From positions 1-58,670 of the forward strand of contig JAEUWP010000450.1 of assembly GCA_018524725.1 (NCBI GenBank): 58,670 nt of DNA. The letters run 5' to 3'. Made by a program: the position numbers and the translations under genes. Shown piece by piece: positions 9,344 through 21,333 of this stretch. Numbering within the stretch: the first letter of the stretch is position 1; the number at the start of each line of letters is the position of its first letter. The stretch comes from Podaxis mareebaensis. Its lineage: Eukaryota > Basidiomycota > Agaricomycetes > Agaricales > Agaricaceae. The notes below the pieces were generated by a model. That model searched no databases. It saw only the letters and a list, made by a program, of their open reading frames with translations, and had not been told where the DNA came from.

Positions 9344-12300
9344 ATGACCAAAGACTCCGGTCAGAGCGCTTCTCCAAATTCCACAATACATACAATTCTG
9401 GAAAGCTACCCATTTTCAAATAATTTCCTACATGACATCCTTCGGAATTCAGATGATGCTCGCGCCACCAAACAGGTTTGTAGGTTATCTCCCCATTTCT
9501 ATACAGGTTCTCACACCCAAACCTAGGTCTTTGTTTTGGACCGGCGCCATCATGGCACTAAGGACTTGTATCATCCCTATTTCACTAGGACGCAGGGACC
9601 AGCCTTTCTGGCCCATAATGACGCGACCACTCAAATGGATGACTGGGAGGAGTTGAAGAGCGCCCATCAACCGTCAAAGGTTGCGGATACAACGTGACTA
9701 TCCCCCTGAACCACGTTGATTCCACTAAGACTTATGCATGAGACAGGAAAGCCTGCGATTACGGGATTGGACTTTTATCGTGTTACCACGTCCGTTTCGC
9801 TCCTTGCTCATGGTGGGGTGCCACTAACTCCAGCCTAGGTAACTGATACGCCTCACATACTTTCCGGACTTCACCTTGCCATCCTTGATCCGAAACACGA
9901 GTTCGTGGGAGTCTCCGGCGTCCAGGGTGGTGTCAGGCTGGATCTTGAGCACGACTCCTGGAAATACGATGACCATCTTGCTGCTTTTAGCTCGTTTTTT
10001 TCACGCTCCGATTGGGGGAAACCTTTCCATGGCACCATCTTGCGCCTTCCTTTACGTACTTCTGCAAGTCAGATCAGTAACAACGTCACCTCTTCCGATG
10101 ACATCTCGAACTTCCTCAGGAGCTTTGCGGCGGAAGAGTTGAATATTTCCCTACTCTTCTTGCGCAGCGTTTCCTCAATCGATATCTACGAGATCAGTGC
10201 TAATGGGAAGAAGACACAGATCGCGAGTGCCACAATCAACAGAACACCACCGGAACCTTATGGAAAGTACGAAATACACAAGGCTACCATCCAAACTAAT
10301 ATTGCTCGTTCATTGGAAAAGGGGGAATGGCGGATTCTTCATGCTCCCTTTTCCAAAGCAGGGGCAGTGGGGACGCTTTCCAAGCGGCTTGGCAGCAACC
10401 CCACTGCTACACTGTACAAGTACAAACTCAGCCCCACCATTGACCTTGCCATTCCCCTTGACTCGCCACCTTCAACAAAAATCGGTCGACTCTTCACCCA
10501 TCTCCCTCTACCATTGCGAACTGGGTTCCCCGTTCATATCAATGCCCTCTTTGGGCTGACGCAATCACGACAGAACCTTCGTAACACAGCAGCGGTGGGA
10601 ACTATCAAGGACTTGGGTGACTGGTGCGTTACTCATTTGGGTGGAGATTTTCATTTCTTGATTTCTGCAAGCAGCACTTTGATTGAATGGAATCGACTAC
10701 TTTTCGATACCTATATCCCTCTGGCATGGGCTGTGCTTGTCAAGGTTCTTGTTACACATGATAACTTCGAGAGCATCCTTGACGTATGGCCCAGCCCCCA
10801 AGACGAGGTGGATTCCGAAGATTATGTGTATTGGAAGGATATGTCCTTCCATGTTGCCCGTTATGCCCCGAGTCTCACCGCTTCACTGGTTACTAGTGCG
10901 AATCCTCCTTATAAGCCTGCTGCTGCTACCCTTATTACTGGTGAACGCCCCGAAGCTGGCATCTTAGCTGCTCCTGCTCGCGCTTGCCTTCTTCTTACGC
11001 AAGTCACGCAAGCTGGACACCTGGTGGATGATATTTTGTCACCCGAGACTGCGTATAACAGGCTGAAGGTGTGAACGGCACATTTCGAGCCATCAACGTG
11101 AACTAATCATCACTCTTAGCCCCTGGCTGACAAGATGCAAACTCTCGATGCCACGGACGCCCAAGCCATTCTCAGCTACCTTCTATCAACGTCAAATTGC
11201 CATAACATCGTGGGTCTTCCTCTAATCCCGTCGGTTTCTGGAGCTCGAATAGCCCTCGCCACGTCGACCTTCTCCAGAAAATCTCATGTCCTCCTCAACG
11301 AAATTGAGGAAGATCTGTTCGCCATCTATGATCCCTATGCAGTGTCACTCAGGCAACTCGAACCAGATGTCCGCGAAGCATTGGTCAATCATGGGCCTGG
11401 TGTGTTAAATGTGACTAAACTCAACCTAGCCCGCGTCTCCAGTTACCTCAATGCTTCATCATATGCGTCTCAGTCCCAGCAGGTAGCGACCGGTGATCAG
11501 ATTCACTGGCTGAACAGATTCTGGGATTGGGTGCAGGCCTGGTTTTCTGATCTCCACTTCCTCAACGGATTCAATCTTGTCCCTACCACCAAAGGCTTTC
11601 AATGCCCTACAGAAACTGTGTTCGATCCAGAGAATGACCACGAAATCATACGTTTGCTGGAGCTCTTGACCGTCCCTGTCATTGATCCTCGCCTCAATAC
11701 GAGAGCCCGAGGGGCCTTGAAGCAGTTACAGCCGAGCTCCAATATTCATGCCCTCCTGCGTGCACTGCCAACAACGATCAGCGTAAAATTCTCTGAGAGG
11801 GAGGCAAGTTATCTGTGCGCCTATCTTATCAAAAACCTCCCTTCCGCTTGCGCTCGGCATGGGTCGATTTCGACGGACAAGCTCCTCCGCTCGCGGCTCC
11901 GTGCACTCCCTATCTTCCCCATTATCTCGGTGTCCTCAGATGGTGCAACATCAACCCATAGAACGTCCATCGCTAGCGCTGTCATCGTTCGAGGTGTTGA
12001 TCGGGGACAAGTCCAAACCCTTCCACCGCCGAAGTCGGTCGTGTACCTCGATCTTCGTGTTATACATCAAGATATGTTGCGGTACCTCAACCTGGATCGT
12101 CCTCCCCAACCGTCCACCAGTGACGTGCAGGATATGGTATTAGAGAATTTCCAAGACCGGTCGCCCAAAGCGGAGATCGCGTTCATCAAATACCTCAGTT
12201 CCGACCCGCCCACCATCTCGTGCAGAACCCAGATCTTATCACCTGAGACCACATATAGAAGACTGAAGGTGTGAACGGCATTTCTCCGAGTCACCAATGT

Positions 12301-14241
12301 TAACTAACTGTCACTTTTAGCCTTTCGCCGAAAAGATTGAAGCCTTCGATTCCACAGATACCCAAGCCATCCTCCGCTACCTTCTGTCAAGGCTGAATTT
12401 CTGCAACATCATGGGCCTGCCTCTCGTTCCATCTGTTTCTGGAGCTCGACTGGCTCTCACTGCGTCAACCGGATTCAGCAAAGCCCATGTCCTCCTCAAC
12501 GAAATTGAGGAAGACCTGTTTGCCATCTATGATCCCAATGCAGTCTCACTTCGACAACTCGAACCAGATGTTCGCAAAGTATTGGTCGACCACGGGCCCG
12601 GTGTGTTAAATGTGACTAGACTCAACATAGTTCGAGTTTTCGTTTACCTCTGTGCTTCACCATATGGCTCCCAGTCCCAGCACGTAGCAACAAGTGATCA
12701 GATTCACTGGTTGAACAAATTCTGGGACTGGGTGCAGACCTGGTCTTCCGATCTCCGCTTCCTCGATGAATTCCATCTTGTCCCTACTACTAAAGGCTTT
12801 CGACGCCCTACAGAAACTGTTTTCGATCCACAGGTTGACCAGAAAATCACGAGTTTACTGGAACTCTTGACTGTCCCTGTCATCGACCCTCGCCTCAACA
12901 CGAGAGCACGAGGGGCCCTGAAGCAGTTACAGCCGAGCTCAAACATCCATGCCCTCCTGTGTGCACTGCAAATGCCAATCAGCGTGGTATTCCACGAGAG
13001 TGAGGCAAACTATCTGTGTACCTATCTCATCAAAAACCTCCCTTCCGCTTGTGCTCGGCATGGACCAATTTCGATAAACAATCCCCCCCGCCCGTGGCTC
13101 CGTGCACTCCCCATCTTCCCCGTTATCTCAGCGTCCTCAGATGGTGGAACATCAACCCGCAGAATGTCCATCGCTAGCACTGCCACCGTTCGAGGTGTTG
13201 ATCCAGGGCAAGTCCCAATCCTTCCACCGCTGGAGTCAGTTGTCTATCTCGACCTTCGTGCTATCAATGAGGACATACTGCGATACCTTGATTCGAAGCA
13301 TCCATTCCCACTGACCATCAGTGAGCTGCAGGATATGGTACTAGAGAATTTCCAGGACCGGTCGCCCGAAGCGGAGGTCGCGTTTATCAAATACCTCAGT
13401 TCCCACCCACTCACCATCTCGCGCGGAACCCAAATCTTATCACCCGAGACCGCATATAGAAGACTGAAGGTGTGAACGTCATTTCTCCGAGCCATCGACA
13501 TCAACTAACTGTCATTTTCAGCCTTTCGCCGACAAAATCGATGCCCTCGATGCCCTCGATGCCCGAGTCATCCTTCGCTACCTTCTGTCAACACTGAATC
13601 TTCGTAACATCGTGGGTCTCCCTCTCGTTCCATCTGTTTCTGGAGCTCGACTGGCTCTCACTGCATCACCCGGATTCGGCAAAGCCCATGTCCTCCTCAA
13701 CGAAATTGAGCAAGACCTGTTTGCCATCTATGATCCCAATGCAGTCTCACTTCGACAACTCGAACCAGATGCCCGCAAAGCATTAGTCGACCATGGGCCC
13801 GGTGTGTTAAATGTGACTAGACTCAACATAGTTCGAGTTTTCGTTTACCTCTGTGCTTCACCATATGCCTCGCAGTCCCAGCACGTGGCGACAAATGATC
13901 AGATTCACTGGTTGAACAAATTTTGGGACTGGGCACAGAACCAGTTTCTCGGACTCAGGTTCTTTAATAGGTTTAATCTTGTCCCTACCACCAACGGCCT
14001 GCGACGCCCGTCAGAAATCGTTTTCGATCCACAGGCTGACCATCAAGTCGCAAGTCCGTTTGGAGTCCCTGTCATTGATCCTCGCCTCAATGCAAGAGCT
14101 CGAGAAGCCTTGAAGCGGCTGTGGGGATGGGGTGGCGGCCAGCGCGTGCACACGCCTATCCGTCATCCTCCTCCCACTAATCTCCGACTATCGACACCTC
14201 CGTCCAACATCCGATCCATTCCCTCAACTATGCGTCCGTGA
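9344..14241 (+). CDS. sacsin-like protein with HSP90-type ATPase fold and repeated exon module
   Basis: Proposed exons: 9344-9475, 9527-9693, 9747-9789, 9839-11068, 11120-12268, 12321-13469, 13522-14241 (1,529 aa). Residues ~10-130 resemble the sacsin/HSP90-type ATPase fold: ESYPFSNNFLHDILRNSDDA is the N-box region, FLAHNDA follows, and YGIGLLSCYHVTDTPHILSG is the glycine-rich loop. Key glycines are altered compared with sacsin (KACDYGIG where KIGKFGIG is usual), so ATP turnover is uncertain. Exons 5 and 6 are each exactly 1,149 nt and encode homologous 383-residue modules, from P(L/F)A(D/E)K to SPET(A/T)YRRLK. Exon 7 repeats the first ~200 residues, then breaks into an unrelated tail. Sacsin-related proteins are linked to chaperone functions; the role in fungi is unknown. 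Homology is clear, exon ends are well supported by phase. Confidence 0.82.
11120..13469 (+). repeat. tandemly duplicated exon-plus-intron unit
   Basis: Exon 5 plus its intron (11,120-12,320) and exon 6 plus its intron (12,321-13,521) are each 1,201 bp and align end to end. The introns before exons 5, 6 and 7 all begin GTGTGAACG and end in CTTTTAG- or TTTTCAG-like tracts with a TAACTAAC-like branch region. A third copy starts at 13,522 and is homologous to about 14,120. Confidence 0.9.
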
Positions 14242-16165
14242 CTCAGCAAACGACACGAACCCCCGTTGGGCGTTCATCAATTTCTCAACCCTCGCGACCC
14301 ATATTTGGTAAGCGGCAGGCCACTGCCTCAACACTCCCAATTCAGCTTCTAATAAAAGTACGGGGATTCATAAGTTTCTGATTCATCCTTCACTCCCAAC
14401 TCAGTGTATACCTTTGTTGTATTTCATCTCTTCGGTTTTCCGACTCAGTGTCACCTCCGTGGATCACGTAGAGTACAACAGAACTTATCCACACATTGTG
14501 CACGGCTGTAGATACTTTGTGTATAAATACGGCGCTGTATCCACCTATCTACTCAGCATATGCAAGTTCTCTTTCACACTCTCTCGCTCTCGACATTTTT
14601 CGTAGCAAGTCTATTCGTACACATATCGCCTCTATATCCTTTACTCTAATCCTTTGGGTCGAATCCATAACGTCAGACAGACGCTGATATGCTCGCATCG
14701 TCACCCCCCCCCCTTCTCCCCCTTCATGGTTGCTTTGAAGTAATGCCGTTGCTCGACAACGGCCTATGTCTTTGTTACAGGGCATTGCAATTCGTGACCG
14801 AGACGAGTGATGGAAAGCTCATAGCAAGAAGACACACGTCTACCTCATATATAATGAAAATTTTGTGCATACCTGCTTTCCGGTCTCCCGCTTGTAAACC
14901 TCAAGTGAATAACTAGATTGTCTCATTTTATGGGTATTCGCTACTTCAAATTATCCTATGGTAGTGTTTAGTCCGTGTACTCCCACTAACTCACACGTTT
15001 GCTGAACCATTATTGCTAACTTTGTCCAATCTGAGTGGCTATCCCAAGGCTTCCTGTAAATGGACTTCATTCTGGTCGATGCCACCCGCCTCTCAAATGA
15101 AATACTGCCTGCCCCTTCACCACACCTTTCTCTGTTGAGAATGTTATTTCTGTTTAACTATTCCAAACTCCCTATCAACCACTTTCAAACCCGATAATTT
15201 CATTTCATGGATACGGGGGCACCTTGCATGGCAGGACCGCAAGTATCTTGGAGAACATGGGGAGGAGTACAAATTGATTTGTAAGACCGTTCATACAGTA
15301 TCTGCTAACGTGCTCTCATGCCTCTACAACGCATTGACGAGGCAACTACTCCTCTCGCTTTCATGCCCAAGGTGATCGTGCGGTTCCATGTTAACTTGTA
15401 TAGGCACCCAACCAATTTTCTCAGTTCGAGGCCTATTCAAAATTCCGACAGGCCTGGGAGCACAATTGAACACAGCTTACAAACGTCTTATTTCTATTGT
15501 TTGATGCTAAAGCCACTGAGTGAGGGAGGACAGTACAAAAAGGACTCCCGGTTGAGGTTTCGGACATTGTGGAAATACACTCTACGTTCAGTGTCATTAT
15601 ACAATATGGGGTTGTACTTTTCAAGACCTCTACGCAAGCCCAACCGTTAAAGGGGCGATCACAATACCGTTGGTATCTTGTCTGCCATTCGTTGAGTTGT
15701 TGAGCCGACCTTAAACAACAAGCTATTTTTTATTTCTTTGACTGTACCGGCAAAATGCCGCGTCAGCGATGACGTCATGACAATCCCGAAGTCTCGGCAG
15801 CCAGCACCCATGACAGACCGATCAACATGCAGAGGCAAGGAAATGCATTTTGGTTATCTTGTGAATGGAGAGTTGCATTGCCACGAAAAAAACTTCAAAC
15901 CAAAGAACCCGTGGCCGAAAATCGGGCGCGAAAAGAAATGCACAAAAGACGACGAGAAGAAAAGAAGCAATTAACGAGTAAATGAGATTATTACGAATAA
16001 TCAAAACAAAAGTGTTCGAGAAGCAGTGTGAGGTGTCATATATGAGGATGGGAGGGTGGAAGAGAGAGGGAAAAACAAGGGCGTCGTGGATGTCAATGTC
16101 GACGGAAGCGTCTATCCAAGAACTTCTCAAAACAAGTCTAAGACGTAGGGCTTCAGGGAAAACCT
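14242..16165. other. intergenic stretch with no supported gene
   Basis: About 1.9 kb with no frame I can assign. A TATA-like TATAAATA lies at about 14,521 and a pyrimidine-rich block with a run of ten C at about 14,704-14,713. A 110-codon open frame at 15,318-15,650 shows no known motif and no supporting splice pattern. The last few hundred bases are the 3' side of TOM70. Confidence 0.5.
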
Positions 16166-18293
16166 TTATGCCATGGCCCTCGCAATTTGACTCAGCTGCT
16201 CCGCCATCTCGGGGTAGCTCTTCAAGAACTCCAGTTGAGCCTTCGAAGCCTGACAACACCCAAGGAATCAACAACTTGAAATCAGATCCATGACAAATCA
16301 AAAACACGCACGTATTGGTAAGTCAATGCATTCGCCAGCTCGGGTTCACTCCTCGCCAACTCCGCTTGCCTCTCAAACATCTCTACAGCCTTCTCAATCC
16401 TACTCTGCTGCAAGTTCAGCTGGGCGAGCGTAGCAACAGCAGCTTCGCACTCCGGATCAATCCTCAGCGCTTCATTGCAGCATCTCTCCGCGGCGCCAAT
16501 ATCTTGTTTCCATTGGTACAGCGCAAGACCCTTGTTGACAAGTGAGAGAACGTTTGGTGGGCGGGGTGATTTGGATTTCTCGAGTTCAATAGCTTTGTCG
16601 AATTTCTCGATGGCATCTTCGAAGCGACCTTGGTCGAGGAGCAGCTCGCCGCTGGAATTGCATATATGTTTAGGTCCGTGTTAACGAAGAAGAGGTGTAA
16701 ACATACTAGTAGTTCTGGGGCTCGCTGCGATCCGAGAAGGTCTTGATGGTTCGTCGGAAAGTGGCCATGCTGTTCGCAATCTTGCCGGCCTTGTACTGTG
16801 CAACCGCAAGTTGGATATGGCTGAACACGAATGTATCATCGAGGTCCGTCGATTTGGTGTAATTCTCTGCTGCCTCGTTGAATTCGTTCATGATAAATAA
16901 TACTGCACGCGACATCAGTGCCATGTCCACATTCCACGTGATGGAGAGAACACATACCTTGCCCACGGTGATAATAAATATCAGGATCATTGGGGTTGTG
17001 TTTAATCGCCTCCTCAAAACATTCGAATGCCTTCTGAGGATCACCCTGCTCCATGTGTACACTCGCAATCTTGACGAGAGACTGTGTGAACGAAGGAACG
17101 AGTTTGATGCTCTCCTCGAGGTCCGCCTTGGCGCCTTCAACGTCGCCCATCAAGAACTTAAATGTTCCCCGCAGGTTGAAAGCCTCGGCCTTGCCTTGCG
17201 TTGTCGAGATGCCCTGTTCAATCGACTCATGGATGAGCGTGACAACGTGCGGGTAGTCAGACGCCTTGAGCGCTTGTAGGGCAAGCAGTAGGGTCTCATC
17301 ACCCTGTGTTGGATGCTCGGGAAGTGAGGGTAGAGGACGTTCACGGAAGGCGGCGAAATAAGCAGAGATGAAGGTATGTGACGGAAGACGGGGTTCTCGG
17401 CCTTTGAGAATCTCAGCAGCCTTTTCTGTCGAGAGCTTTTTGAGGACGCGTTCCACAGCAGTTGCGGTGGTCTGGTTTTGGAATTTATCAAGAATGGTGG
17501 CGGCCGTGAAGTCTGTTGTGCCCGGTCAGCATGACATACTATTAGGAGGACGCTACACATCATACCGCGAAGAGCGGCCTCGTATTTGCCAAGACCTTCC
17601 AAAGCGACAGCGCGTCGGTTGAGTGCCTTGACGTAGTTTCGGTCGAGTTTCAGTGCTTCGTCACAGTCCGCCACGACCTTCTCATGTTGGGGCGGCGACA
17701 TGTTGACGTAGCACGCTGCGCGGTTGCTGTAGAACGTTGGCTCAGGTTTGGGTGATATTTGGATAGCCTTCGTGTAATATTCTGCAGCTTGCGAGAAGTT
17801 CGAAGACTTGTAGGCGTTATTGCCCTTTTGCTTGAAAGCAGCCGCAATGTCCGCTCGCTCCTGTTTACAAGGGTGAATCAAGGAGACATATACAGTGCAA
17901 GGTGCAGATCCACCTCCTCAGACTTGGCCACGATCTCTTCCGCGGTCAGTTTCTCGACGTCAACTACCGTATGTGAGTTACACCCGACGAAGCGCGACGT
18001 CTCGGAGGCAATTACTCACCCTCCGCCTCCTGCACTGTTGTCTTCCGCTCCTCCAGAATTGGCCCCTGTGTGTCCTTGGCAGCACCCTTCTTCTTCTTGC
18101 CCTTCTTCTTGTCCTTCTTTTCGCCTTTCTCGAGGTCCCCTTTCACGGTCCGTTGTCGGGATGTTGAGGCATAGTAAGCGACACCTCCGACGGCAACAAC
18201 TGCGGCAGCAGTGCCGATGAGGATTGCGCGTTTATTTTCCGCGACGAAGTCCTGTGCACGCTCGAGGAAGGAAGGGGCAGGGGAGTTGGCCAT
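16166..18293 (-). CDS. TOM70: mitochondrial import receptor TOM70
   Basis: Tetratricopeptide receptor of the mitochondrial outer membrane. It takes precursor proteins, often carried by Hsp70/Hsp90, and passes them to the TOM pore. Exons on the minus strand: 18293-18020, 17963-17914, 17860-17566, 17512-16958, 16902-16707, 16651-16312, 16249-16166, giving 597 aa, the usual length. An N-terminal membrane anchor ([20 protein letters not shown], residues ~23-42) is followed by a Lys/Glu-rich linker. The clamp TPRs begin at ~residue 108 ([35 protein letters not shown]), with residues for binding chaperone C-termini in place. More TPRs follow ([40 protein letters not shown]). The C-terminus is [20 protein letters not shown]. 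Divergent from the gene at 18,597, with 303 bp between start codons. Confidence 0.95.
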
Positions 18294-18596
18294 GGTGGAG
18301 GTTCGATGTCACAAATTTCAATTTTTTGTTTCGTCTCTCCTGTAATCCCGTGGGAATGTTGGCGTAATGAATCACCGATCCCTTTCAATCCGGTCATGCT
18401 TTCTCTATGTTCTCTTCCTCCTCGAAGCTGTGGTGGCTGGCAAGAGCCCTGGTTTCGATGCAGACCGGTGTCATGTCACGGACTCTCTATGAGCATAGAA
18501 TGTCAGCCAATAGTAACAGTGTTATAATCCCTTTGTTCTCCCAATGCCCGTCTACACTTCAACACCACACTGCTGCCTTCTCTCCTGGCCTTCGGT
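18294..18596. promoter_or_regulatory. shared promoter of TOM70 and the divergent membrane protein gene
   Basis: 303 bp between two start codons facing away from each other. No clear TATA box was seen for either. No binding site could be named. Confidence 0.5.
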
Positions 18597-19878
18597 ATGG
18601 AAATCTGGCATAACGTCTCAATATGCGGGGCATACATGCTTTACGTATTCACCATTCTCTGGATGCTCACCAAGGAGTTCTTCGGATACGTCGTCGACTG
18701 GTCAAGAAGACCTCCATCGACCCCAGCACAACGTGAAGGTGCACAGATAAGGGAGAAACAGGCTGGGAAGCTCAAGGTTCTGCGTGTCCTGCTTGACAAG
18801 GGCGAGGACTTGGAAGCGAACGTCACTCCTCCCGATGCGACCGCTGCTTGTGCTGCTCTGAGTACTCCAAACGCTTCAGTGAACGACGCTGGGGAGAATT
18901 CGAGTGACTCTGAGGCAACTGCTGTGTCTGCTGATGATGAGGTCGATACAAAGGACGTCGGACCACCAGATCTCTGCAAGGATCACGTTCTACCGCTCTA
19001 CTATACCAAATCCCAGCCGGCTTTGACACCGGTGTCCCAGCCCCAGGCACAAGCACAAGAGATTCACCCTAGCCCTCAGTCTCAGTCCCGGTCGTGCGAA
19101 CAAGTCAGCCTCACCACCACCGACTTTGATATTAGTTTTACCTCCTCGCATCTGAAAGATGTTCTTCAAGAACACCACGAATCCGGGGACGCCACAGCAC
19201 AGCGCCGCACATTCGTCAAAGGTCTCCAATACATAGAAAATAACGGTCTGTGTTATTTTCCTTCTTCCTGAGAGGTTGTGGTGGCATGCGCTGACAATTT
19301 TTCATACAGACTTCCATTTCCCAAGGCTCGTCAGCACCGTTCCGCTTCCTGCTGACACCCTCAATGCACCCACTACACCCACCTCACCCTGCACGCCCCC
19401 CAACTGCCTCCCATCGACCACCTCTTCCGGCTCCTGCGCCTCAGACTACACAACCGTAACTGAAACCTCCTTCACCGACTTACCAACGGCCGCGGACGAA
19501 GACATACCCATCCACCTCATCAAAGTCCCAAGCTGGCGCTGTGACCCAGACCGCGCGAAGCATGTCTTTGGATCTCTTGCTCGCGGCGCTAGCACTGTAA
19601 ACGTCATCTCATCGTCGGCCTCTGGTGCTGTCCATGTTGTCAAGGATGCTGTCGAGGGCCGCACCCTGGTTACCGGAGAGAGCAAGTCTGAGGCTGATTT
19701 CGAGAGCATGATCATCCGTATGGGATTTGCTCCGCTCTCAGCGATACCTGGTGTCCTTGAAACCGAGATCAAGAGGGACAGCGCAGACTCGGATGACACC
19801 GGAAGGAGTATGAAAGCTATGGAAAACCGCAAGTCGGTTATAAGCGACGTTTTGTCTTGGGTTGAGAGTTCTACTTGA
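18597..19878 (+). CDS. uncharacterised single-pass membrane protein
   Basis: Two exons, 18597-19245 and 19310-19878, encode 405 aa; the intron ends in TTTTCATACAG and joins phase 1 cleanly. A hydrophobic segment near the N-terminus (ICGAYMLYVFTILWMLTKEF, residues ~9-28) with few residues before it suggests a signal anchor. The rest is hydrophilic and Ser/Thr/Pro-rich, with a Gln/Pro run near residue 150. A more ordered C-terminal part contains VPSWRCDPDRAKHVFGSLAR. No family was recognised. It shares a promoter region with TOM70, which may mean nothing more than compact spacing. Start chosen because it is the first ATG after the gap and opens the membrane segment. Confidence 0.75.
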
Positions 19879-21333
19879 TTATATACTTCATCACATCCGT
19901 CTTTTCTCTTGTTCTACTCGGTTAACGTCTGGATTCATCATATATTTCTCGCTGTCTCGTACATTTTAACACGGTACCGCGCTCTGCATTACTCCATGAT
20001 AACTCAGAGATCTCGCTGAAAAACGTCGTTATGTTGGGATTATCAAGAACCTCATTTACATAGAGAGAACGATGCAGCTCAATCCGGAATGTTCGGAGAT
20101 ACGATGAATCACAACTAGAACTGAACATCATACATATGGACGCAAAGCTGCGATATGGATCTTCTGAGCATTCTGATAGCATATGAATCTCTAAGAATGT
20201 TCGCCTTCATGGAACGTTCCCTAACTTCACTGACACAGGAATGTTTGACATGGGACAAACCATCATGCGTCTTCCGAGCCGCCACTTTGGGTTTGATTGA
20301 TGCTGCCGGTGAGTGTGCTGGACGAGCTGTTACGTTACCGCCTCAGCTGGCCATTTTTAAGATATCACAGAACAACCACAGTCCATGATCGCAGTGATGC
20401 TCAAGACACAAGCGCTGCTGTGGCGGTTTCTGTGCAGCGACAAACCCATGAAGGGACTATACACAAGGTAAAGTACATTTCATAAAATATGAGATATATA
20501 CCTTGATCTTCACCTCAACTTAAGCCAGGATTCCAAACGCTTGCGATCTACTCATAAGAATATTTTCCTTGTCCTTTGCAAGGCACAAGCGGATCCTGTG
20601 AATTGCCCCTGAGTGTGCTAAATTTATACCAGGGACAACGGTTGTCCTTCCCGAATGAATCGATCAATCACAAATACAAGACCCACTCTGGGAGATCGTG
20701 GGATGGCCGCTCAGTGAATTCGGCAACCGTTGGCTGGCAATTTACTCCCCCCCTCAGCGCTGACCGAAAGAATGTGAAGGACTCTCGATACGATTTTGCT
20801 TGCCTTGGCTCATCTAACCTTCAAACCAGAGATGGCTTGGAGTTGGCATACTCCACACGGATGCGGTACGCCCGAGTCGGCCTTGTATGTGGGCCTATCT
20901 ACTATGAAACACCCGCCATGTTTCCAATACACTCGCATGTGATTTGGTTTCCCCGAGCATTGTCTGGGAACTTACTTCCGAGTTCTCTACCCCCGCCTTG
21001 ACACGTTCTAAAAGCTCCACACAAAGAAGAGAAGCACCACCAGAGATACCAATATCCAAGACCTTCGCTGAAATTGCTTTCTTTGTGAAAAGTGGTGGTT
21101 TCTAGGACACCGTGACTCCCATCATAGAACGCATTGGGAAAGTGACGCAGGGATAACTGACTCGAATTAAACGATGACATTGACAGGTTCAATCGTTCAC
21201 CGAATTGTTAGACGAGAATACTCCAATCATGATCGGGTTCTGCCACAATCCCGTTCATGCGTCCAGCGCCGTTCGTTTCACACTTAGTATATAATCACGT
21301 CTCCCGTACTATGGCGGTATTCTACCTGCATTG
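19879..21333. other. intergenic stretch with no supported gene
   Basis: Open frames here (for example 20,576-21,001, 141 codons) have no recognisable motif. Nothing repeated or structured stands out. The last ~100 bp will contain the promoter of the DUF6533 gene. Confidence 0.45.

Noticed and set aside
11135..14241. Three separate genes in tandem, each starting with its own ATG
   Set aside because: Modules are joined by phase-0 introns with proper donors and acceptors, coding similarity extends upstream of each internal ATG to the acceptor, and none has its own promoter or N-terminal domain.
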